A stretch of 56,552 bases of DNA from positions 1 through 56,552 of the forward strand of contig CAZLED010000005.1 in the NCBI GenBank assembly GCA_964558485.1, written 5' to 3'. This DNA comes from UMGS1696 sp964558485. GTDB lineage: Bacteria > Bacillota > Clostridia > Oscillospirales > CAG-272. Of the stretch, positions 50,726-56,552 are shown one piece after another. The position numbers and the translations under genes are program-made. The notes below the pieces were generated by a model. That model made no database searches. It had not been told where the DNA came from and saw only the letters and a list, made by a program, of their open reading frames with translations. Each line of letters opens with the position of its first letter. Position 1 is the first letter of the stretch.

Positions 50726-53128
50726 TCACCCCAGCGTCTCCGCATAGCGTACGGTTTCCATGGCGTCCTTAGCGTAGGCGTCGGCACCGATCTTGTCGGC
50801 GTATTCTTTCGTCATCACCGCACCACCGACTACTACCTTGCACCAGGGCGCTTCCTGCCGCAGCTGGCGGATCGTCTCTTCCATGGCAGGGACCGTGGTG
50901 GTCATCAGCGCACTCAGACCTACCACCGGTGCGTGCAGCCGTACGACGGTTTCCACGATCGTCTCCGGTGCTACGTCCTTGCCCAGGTCGATCACGTGAT
51001 ATCCATAATTTTCCAACAGCAGCTTCACGATGTTCTTGCCGATGTCGTGGATGTCGCCTTTCACCGTGGCGATCACAAAGGTGGGCCCATTGTTGTCGGT
51101 GCCTGTGGGTTCGGCCGCCAGGGCAGACTTGATCACCCCAAAGGCACTTTTGGCAGCTTCGGCACTCATCAATAGCTGAGGCAGGTACACTGTCTTTTCC
51201 TCAAAGCCCTTGCCCACCTGGTTCAGCGCCGCTATGATCTCCTCGTTCACAATGGTAAGCGGCGGCACCGTGGCAAGCAGTGTCCGGGTCTCCTCGGCGG
51301 CCTTTTCGCCCAGACCCTTGCGAATGGCGTACTGCAGTCCCGTACCGGTTTCGGTGGCAGCGGCAGTTCCGTTCGTAGGGGCTTGTGCGACAGTTGTAGT
51401 GCCAAACCCATCGGCGGCACCAATGTAACCGGCGCAGTTTTCGTCCAGTCCGTGGAGCATACGCCAGGTGGTGTAGGTCTTTTGCATCTCAACGGAGTGG
51501 GGATTCATGATGGCAGCGGACAGCCCATTTTCCAAGGCGAGCCCAAAGAAGACTCCATTGACCACGTCCCGGTTCGGCAGCCCGAAGGACACGTTGGAGA
51601 CCCCTAAAGACGTGTGGCAGCCCAGCTCCTCCCGGATCCGCCGCAGAGCAGTCAGGGTCGCTATGGCCGCATTCTGATCCGCACTGACCGTCATGGCAAG
51701 GGTGTCAAAAAGGATATCCCTTTTATCGATGCCGTAGGTCTTTGCGGTATCCAATATTTTCTTGGCAATGGCAAATCGTCCCTCCGCTGTGGTGGGAATG
51801 CCGCTCTCGTCCAGGGTCAGGGCCACGATGAGACCGCCGTATTTCTTGGCCAGCGGAAACACCGCTTCCATGCTCTCCGTTTTGCCGTTCACCGAATTGA
51901 TCAAAGCCTTGCCGTTGTATCGCCGCAGTGCCGCTTCCATGGCGACCGGGTCCGAGGTGTCGATCTGCAGCGGCAGGTCCGTGACGGCTTGCAGTTCGCA
52001 TACTACATCCGTCAAAAGCGTTGGCTCATCGATGTCCGGGATGCCTACGTTCACGTCCAGCACGTGTACGCCCTTCTCCTGCTGCCGGATCCCTTCGGTC
52101 AGGATATAGTCCATGTCGTGCTCGATCAGCGCCTGCTTGAACCGTTTTTTGCCCGTGGGATTGATGCGCTCTCCAATGAGAATGGGCTCCGCACCAAAGG
52201 CAACAGCATGGGTGTAGGAGGAGATCACCGTGCGGTTTTTGTCGGTGATGGGCAAAGGTGCACGGCCCTTTGTCAACGCTGTGGTGGCAGCGATATAGGC
52301 CGGTGTAGTACCGCAGCAGCCCCCAAAGATGCGCACACCCTTCTGTACCATATAAGATACTTCGGTTGCGAAATCTTCTGCCGATACATCAAAGATGGTC
52401 TTGCCGTTCTCCTCTCGTGGCAGACCGGCGTTTGGCTTGCACAGCACCGGCACCGAGGCACAGGCCAGCAGTTCGTCTACCACCGGCTGCAGCTGCTTTG
52501 GCCCCAGAGAGCAGTTGGTACCCAGTCCGTCCACGCCCAGTCCTTCCAGCATGGCCACCATGGCAGCCGGCGTAGCACCGGTCATGAGCTTGCCGTCTTC
52601 TCCATAGGCATTGGATACCAGCACGGGCAGGTCGCTGTTTTCCTTAGCAGCCAGCACCGCAGCCTTGGTCTCGTAGCTGTCGTTCATGGTCTCGATAAAG
52701 ATCAGCTCCGCTCCGTAGCGCACGCCCAGTCGGATGGTTTTGGCAAAAATTTCCACTGCATCCTCGAAGTCCAGCTCTCCCAGAGGCCGCAGGAGCTTGC
52801 CGGTGGGACCAATGTCCAGAGCGATGAACTTTTCGCCGGGGTTCGTGCTGGCGTCTCTGGCAGCCCGTGCGTTCTCGAAAGCGGCAGAAAGGATCTCGTC
52901 CAGCTCCCCGTCGGAGAATTGCAGGCAGTTTGCCCCAAAGGTGTTGGTGGAGACCACGTTACTGCCGGCATCGTAGTATTGGCGATGGATGTCCCGAATG
53001 ACGTCCGGATGGGTCAGGTTCCAGGTCTCCGGATGCTCACCGGGCAGCAGTCCCTTTTCCTGCAGCAGCGTGCCCATACCGCCGTCCAGGGTGACGATGT
53101 GGGTGGATAAAAATTCTTTGAATTGCAT
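50726..53128 (-). CDS. metH: Cobalamin-dependent methionine synthase (MetH without reactivation domain)
   Basis: An 800-residue enzyme that transfers a methyl group from methyltetrahydrofolate via cobalamin to homocysteine. Modules in order: the homocysteine domain (about 1-290) with zinc ligands in GTNCSLG and GGCCGTTP; the pterin domain (about 310-560) with GERINPTGKKRFK and DVNVGIPD; the cap and B12 domain (about 590-800) with the base-off ligand His in DIHDIGKNIV. The C-terminal reactivation domain of the E. coli enzyme is missing but is supplied by the gene upstream (53159). It is followed by a terminator. Confidence 0.93.
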   Translation of the reverse strand: MQFKEFLSTHIVTLDGGMGTLLQEKGLLPGEHPETWNLTHPDVIRDIHRQYYDAGSNVVSTNTFGANCLQFSDGELDEILSAAFENARAARDASTNPGEKFIALDIGPTGKLLRPLGELDFEDAVEIFAKTIRLGVRYGAELIFIETMNDSYETKAAVLAAKENSDLPVLVSNAYGEDGKLMTGATPAAMVAMLEGLGVDGLGTNCSLGPKQLQPVVDELLACASVPVLCKPNAGLPREENGKTIFDVSAEDFATEVSYMVQKGVRIFGGCCGTTPAYIAATTALTKGRAPLPITDKNRTVISSYTHAVAFGAEPILIGERINPTGKKRFKQALIEHDMDYILTEGIRQQEKGVHVLDVNVGIPDIDEPTLLTDVVCELQAVTDLPLQIDTSDPVAMEAALRRYNGKALINSVNGKTESMEAVFPLAKKYGGLIVALTLDESGIPTTAEGRFAIAKKILDTAKTYGIDKRDILFDTLAMTVSADQNAAIATLTALRRIREELGCHTSLGVSNVSFGLPNRDVVNGVFFGLALENGLSAAIMNPHSVEMQKTYTTWRMLHGLDENCAGYIGAADGFGTTTVAQAPTNGTAAATETGTGLQYAIRKGLGEKAAEETRTLLATVPPLTIVNEEIIAALNQVGKGFEEKTVYLPQLLMSAEAAKSAFGVIKSALAAEPTGTDNNGPTFVIATVKGDIHDIGKNIVKLLLENYGYHVIDLGKDVAPETIVETVVRLHAPVVGLSALMTTTVPAMEETIRQLRQEAPWCKVVVGGAVMTKEYADKIGADAYAKDAMETVRYAETLG

Positions 53129-53158
53129 ATATGGTGTCCTTATGTTTCGTTTTGTTGG

Positions 53159-53833
53159 TTAGGTTTGCGCTCGATAGGCGCAGGTGCTGTGGGGACAGGT
53201 GGCGCATTTGTGACCGGCATGGACGGTGGGCAGCTCTGTCAGGCCGCATATGGCGGTGACCGATTTGGTGGGAGACATGAGCAGGCTGTCGTTCAGGGTC
53301 AGGCCGATGCGTTTCTCACAGCCCAGCAGCGCAAAGATATCTCGTTGGGTCTGAATGGCAAGGTCCCCATAGCCCGGTGAAAATCTTGGTACGCCAAATA
53401 GTCCGGTCTCCGCTTCTATATCGGCACAAAAGGCGTCGCAAAGTGCCTCGATCTGTGCGGCACCCAAGGCCTGCAGGACCAATGCTTTGGATGGAGAAAT
53501 ATGGCTGTAGCGAGACACCAAACGGTCGATGGCAACGCCAATGGTTGCCGCAAAGACCACCGCTGTCGTGCAAGGCGCCAGGTGCTTCGAGAGCTGTTGT
53601 GACGGCAGAGAAAGCGTCCCCAGCAGCACACCGTCCTGGTCACACCGCACCGGCAAGGTCTGCCAGCACACCCGATAGGTCAGCGACCCCTGCACCATGG
53701 CTTCACAGCTGTGCAAAAGTTCGTTCATAGCGTCGTCCGGCGTATTACTATTGCGATACCCGGCGTATCGTAGGATATCACGTTCCTGGAAGGGCAGGGC
53801 CGGGTAGGTTTTGGTATAGGTGGTGCTGCTCAT
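53159..53833 (-). CDS. Methionine synthase reactivation-domain protein
   Basis: A 224-residue stand-alone version of the MetH activation domain. The family block RFSPGYGDLAIQTQRDIFALL is about 148-168, with the S-adenosylmethionine-binding R...GYG motif. C-terminal CATCPHSTCAYR carries three Cys, which may bind an Fe-S cluster. The start overlaps the metF stop (ATGAGCAGC, 4 bases), so the two are coupled. It should reductively methylate inactive cob(II)alamin on MetH. Confidence 0.88.
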   Translation of the reverse strand: MSSTTYTKTYPALPFQERDILRYAGYRNSNTPDDAMNELLHSCEAMVQGSLTYRVCWQTLPVRCDQDGVLLGTLSLPSQQLSKHLAPCTTAVVFAATIGVAIDRLVSRYSHISPSKALVLQALGAAQIEALCDAFCADIEAETGLFGVPRFSPGYGDLAIQTQRDIFALLGCEKRIGLTLNDSLLMSPTKSVTAICGLTELPTVHAGHKCATCPHSTCAYRAQT

Positions 53834-54720
53834 TTGCCCAAAATAGAGGACAGGTTGTCCATGATCCGGGCAGCCACAGCCGGTTTGTTCATGGAATACA
53901 CGTGGACATGGTGGATGCCGTTGGCGAACAGGTCGATGATCTGGTCGGTGGCGTAGACGATACCGGCCTGTTGCATCGCATCGGGATCCGAACCAAAGCG
54001 GTCTACCAGGCTCTTGAACCGTTGGGGCATAAAGGAGCCGGAGAGCTGGATGGCACGGGTCACCTGGTTGGCGCTGGTGATGGGCATGATCCCGGGCAGT
54101 ACCGGCACATGGATCCCGGCTTCCCGGATCTTATAGAGGTAGCTGTAGAAAAGGTTGTTGTCAAAAAACATTTGGGTGGTGAGGAAATCACAGCCGGCGT
54201 CCACTTTTTCTTTGAGGTAGAGAATATCTTCCTTCTGGTCTTTGCTTTCCGGATGGATCTCGGGGTAGCAGGCGCCACCGATGCAGAGGTCGTCAAAGCG
54301 TTCCCGGATCTCCTGGATCAGCTCTACCGCATGGGAATAGGCCCAGGTGGAGCGGTCGTCCTGCAGCATGGATTGGGGAATATCCCCACGGAGCGCCATG
54401 ATGTTTTCGATACCGGCATCCCGGATCTCCTGCAGCTTTTGTGCCACGGTCTCTTTGGTGGAGGACACGCAGGTCAGGTGGGCAATGGACGGCACGCCAT
54501 ACAGGGCATCGATGGAGCGAGCGATGTCCAGGGTATACCGACTGGTACCGCCACCGGCCCCATAGGTGACACTCATAAAGGCAGGCCGCAGCCTGGCGAT
54601 CTCTGCGGTAGCGGTCTTGACACTGTCAAACGAGGATTCGGTCTTGGGTGGAAACACTTCGAAGGAGATAGAAAACTCGTCCTTCGCCAACCGATCGGAT
54701 AGTATATTTGTGATCTTCAT
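53830..54720 (-). CDS. metF: Methylenetetrahydrofolate reductase
   Basis: A 296-residue flavoprotein that makes methyltetrahydrofolate for MetH. Typical segments are SFEVFPPKTE at the start, FMSVTYGAGGG, IENIMALRGDIP, GGACYPEIHPES, DFLTTQMFFDN and PGIMPITS. It is the first gene of the metF-activator-metH unit and has a consensus promoter about 40 bases upstream and AAGGAATG before the ATG. Confidence 0.95.
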   Translation of the reverse strand: MKITNILSDRLAKDEFSISFEVFPPKTESSFDSVKTATAEIARLRPAFMSVTYGAGGGTSRYTLDIARSIDALYGVPSIAHLTCVSSTKETVAQKLQEIRDAGIENIMALRGDIPQSMLQDDRSTWAYSHAVELIQEIRERFDDLCIGGACYPEIHPESKDQKEDILYLKEKVDAGCDFLTTQMFFDNNLFYSYLYKIREAGIHVPVLPGIMPITSANQVTRAIQLSGSFMPQRFKSLVDRFGSDPDAMQQAGIVYATDQIIDLFANGIHHVHVYSMNKPAVAARIMDNLSSILGK

Positions 54721-54754
54721 AGTACATCATTCCTTATGCAAGCGTTGCTGTATT

Positions 54755-54783
54755 ATTATACACGAAAAAACGCCATTCGTCAA
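54755..54783 (-). promoter_or_regulatory. Promoter of metF unit
   Basis: Minus strand: TTGACG (54783-54778), 17 bases, TATAAT (54760-54755). Confidence 0.85.
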
Positions 54784-54801
54784 GGGGCGTGAAAGGAAGA
54801 A

Positions 54802-54832
54802 ATGGGGATGGATACGGGTATCCGATCCCCAT
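54802..54832 (-). terminator. Terminator of metY
   Basis: On the minus strand ATGGGGAT pairs with ATCCCCAT around GGATACCCGTATCC, followed by TTTCTTCCTTT. It separates metY from the metF promoter. Confidence 0.7.
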
Positions 54833-54840
54833 GTTGTATG

Positions 54841-56127
54841 TTATCCATGAATTCCCCGGAAGCCATTTTCCAGATCGGCCAAAATATCGTCGATGTGCTC
54901 GGTGCCAATGGAGAGCCGAATGGTGTTCTGGCCAATGCCCTGGTCGGCAAGCTCTGCCGGGGTCAGCTGGCTGTGGGTGGTGGTGGCCGGATGGATCACC
55001 AGACTCTTCACGTCCGCTACGTTGGCCAGCAGCGAGAACAGCGTCAGATGGTCAATGAACCGGTGCGCCTCCTCTTTGCCGCCACGGATGTTGAAGGTGA
55101 AGATGGAACCGCCGCCGTTGGGGAAATACTTCTGGTACAGCCCATGATCCGGATGGTCGGGCAGGGAAGGATGGTTGACCTTTTCCACCAGCGGATGGTG
55201 CGACAGATAGTCCACCACCTTTGCCGTATTGGCAGCGTGTCGTTCCAGGCGCAGAGACAAGGTTTCGATGCCCTGTAGCAGAAGAAAGGCCGCAAACGGA
55301 GAGATGGTGGCGCCTGTGTCTCGGAGCAGTACTGCACGCACATAGGTCACAAAGGCCGCCGGTCCTGCCGCTTCTGTGAAATTCACGCCATGGTAGCTGG
55401 GGTTGGGAGCAGCAATGGCCGGGAACTTGCCGCTCTTTGCCCAGTCGAATTTGCCGGAATCCACCAGGATACCGCCCAGGGTCGTGCCGTGACCGCCTAA
55501 GAATTTGGTGGCAGAATGGACCACGATGTCGGCGCCGTGCTCAATGGGACGGATCAGATAGGGCGTACCAAAGGTATTGTCCACCACCAGCGGAATGCTG
55601 TGCTTATGCGCCAGAGCGGCCAGTGCATCGATGTCGGGAATGTCGCAGTTGGGGTTGCCCAGGGTCTCGATGTAAATGGCACGGGTGTTGTCCCGGATGG
55701 CGGCCTCTACCTCTGCCAGATCGTGGATGTTGACAAATGTAGCGGTGATACCGAAGCCAGGGAGCGTGTGGGCCAGCAGATTGTAGCTGCCGCCGTAGAT
55801 GGTCTTCTGTGCTACGAAATGACCGCCATTCTGCCCCAGTGCCTGCAGGGTGTAGGTGATGGCCGCTGCACCGGAAGCCGTAGCCAACGCCGCCACGCCA
55901 CCTTCCAAAGCCGCTACACGCTTTTCCAGCACATCCTGTGTGGAGTTGGTGAGCCGACCGTAGATGTTGCCGCCTTCGGACAGATTGAACCGTGCTTCGG
56001 CGTGGGCGCAGTCCTGGAACACGTAGGAGGTGGTGGCATAGATCGGTACAGCCCGGGCATCGGTGGCAGGATCGGGATTTTCCTGACCAACGTGGAGCTG
56101 CAGCGTTTCGAATTTGTAAGTAGACAT
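54841..56127 (-). CDS. metY: O-acetylhomoserine aminocarboxypropyltransferase (sulfhydrylase)
   Basis: A 428-residue PLP enzyme that makes homocysteine from O-acetylhomoserine and sulfide. Features are FETLQLHVGQ at the start, the GRLTNSTQDVLEKRVAALEGG block (substrate and PLP phosphate), YGGSYNLL, DNTFGTPYL and the PLP lysine in HSATKFLGGHGTTLGG. The C-terminal VKSLVIHPATTTHSQL confirms the MetY subgroup. It stands alone between its promoter and a terminator and feeds homocysteine to the metH unit next door. Confidence 0.94.
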   Translation of the reverse strand: MSTYKFETLQLHVGQENPDPATDARAVPIYATTSYVFQDCAHAEARFNLSEGGNIYGRLTNSTQDVLEKRVAALEGGVAALATASGAAAITYTLQALGQNGGHFVAQKTIYGGSYNLLAHTLPGFGITATFVNIHDLAEVEAAIRDNTRAIYIETLGNPNCDIPDIDALAALAHKHSIPLVVDNTFGTPYLIRPIEHGADIVVHSATKFLGGHGTTLGGILVDSGKFDWAKSGKFPAIAAPNPSYHGVNFTEAAGPAAFVTYVRAVLLRDTGATISPFAAFLLLQGIETLSLRLERHAANTAKVVDYLSHHPLVEKVNHPSLPDHPDHGLYQKYFPNGGGSIFTFNIRGGKEEAHRFIDHLTLFSLLANVADVKSLVIHPATTTHSQLTPAELADQGIGQNTIRLSIGTEHIDDILADLENGFRGIHG

Positions 56128-56186
56128 AATGTGGTTCCTTTCTGTGACGTGGCGGTTTTTGAATTCCTACCAACAAGATGTGAATA

Positions 56187-56215
56187 AGTATACCACAAAA
56201 CTCCTATCGTGTCAA
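56187..56215 (-). promoter_or_regulatory. Promoter of metY
   Basis: Minus strand: TTGACA (56215-56210), 17 bases, TATACT (56192-56187), about 60 bases before the ATG. No obvious operator palindrome. Confidence 0.85.
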
Positions 56216-56445
56216 TAGGGAAAAGAAAAATTTTCCGGCACAGAGACGAAGTCAGAGGTTAGAAGGTAGAGGTCAGAAGTCGGGGTACAAGGTGTACGTT
56301 TGGTTTGTAGCCCATTTCCCATATTGGTATTGCTATAGAATCGTCTTTGTACGCCGAAAGTAGGGCGGAATGACCTACCCTTCGTATCACTAACGCTTTC
56401 GGCTGACGACATCCCACCGTCGTAATTCCTTGACCATACGACATG

Positions 56446-56514
56446 GGATAACGGATATACGAACATCCATATCATAATGGTTTCATCCAACATCATGGAT
56501 AACGGATACACGAA
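56446..56514. repeat. Pair of 18-bp direct repeats
   Basis: GGATAACGGATATACGAA (56446-56463) and GGATAACGGATACACGAA (56497-56514) differ at one position and start 51 bases apart. They lie outside genes. Confidence 0.7.
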
Positions 56515-56552
56515 AATATACAACCTAAAACACACGTACAACCAACACCAAT

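Larger units (their letters stand above)
56128..56552. other. Intergenic region with metY promoter and short direct repeats
   Basis: About 425 bases without a recognisable gene. The first 90 contain the metY promoter and leader; no SAM riboswitch fold was recognised. The rest includes a purine-rich stretch (56245-56285) and an 18-base direct repeat. A minus-strand frame of 109 codons (56212-56541) reads through the repeats and has no protein-like features. Confidence 0.45.

Noticed and set aside
56212..56541. 109-codon minus-strand frame at the window end
   Set aside because: Encodes the 18-bp repeats, lacks a ribosome site and resembles no family.

Overview
The window (56.5 kb) looks like a piece of the chromosome of a gut-type anaerobic Clostridia member, probably Oscillospiraceae/Ruminococcaceae. 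The basis is AGGAGG-type ribosome sites, consensus TTGACA-17-TATAAT promoters, many lipoprotein solute-binding proteins, a glycyl radical enzyme, and Clostridia families such as DUF4428 and DUF6935. I cannot name a genus. No rRNA, tRNA, CRISPR array or insertion sequence was recognised. All family names come from motif recognition, not searches.

Layout. 2-79: last codons of an ABC exporter. 410-9326: an oligopeptide ABC importer (oppABCDF) whose OppC, OppD and OppF all carry large lineage-type insertions. 9348-9776: small membrane protein. 9856-12865 (minus): a solute-binding lipoprotein followed by a membrane-anchored LuxR-type regulator. 13520-14725: repeat-containing lipoprotein. 14792-21022: an envelope-stress-like locus of an SPFH protein with four zinc ribbons, two DUF4428 proteins, a lipoprotein, a TFIIB-type zinc-ribbon membrane protein, a TPM-domain protein and a DUF6935 protein. 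It resembles an enlarged Bacillus ydjGHI module without PspA. 21195-23346: a TetR regulator with four small downstream genes, one with an apparent ATA start and one frameshifted.

23473-26754 (minus): a glycyl radical enzyme and a zinc alcohol dehydrogenase, divergent from an AraC regulator that heads a run of two solute-binding lipoproteins flanking a SASA-type esterase (27046-31695). 31905-35091 (minus): nitroreductase, ArsR regulator, DUF3592 protein and FAD-dependent dehydrogenase.

35177-50414 (minus) is the most interesting part: a compact phage-defence operon of the BREX type 4 kind. In transcription order it holds a 943-aa unknown protein with an internal domain duplication, an HNH protein, a PAPS-reductase/DndC-like sulfur enzyme (BrxP), the ATPase BrxC, the phosphatase PglZ, a 66-aa zinc-finger protein, BrxL and a cysteine desulfurase. 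There is no PglX methyltransferase. A sulfur-mobilising enzyme plus a PP-loop/Fe-S protein suggests that the self mark is sulfur-based (phosphorothioate-like) rather than methylation, with the HNH protein as reader or effector.

50726-56127 (minus): methionine synthesis: metY under its own promoter, then metF, a methionine synthase reactivation-domain protein and metH under another.

Three genes (SBP 3' end near 11620, Cys-rich mini-protein near 23250, brxC near 41498) look frameshifted by one base in short A-runs. This is either consensus error in the assembly or real lesions, and it matters for whether BrxC is functional.
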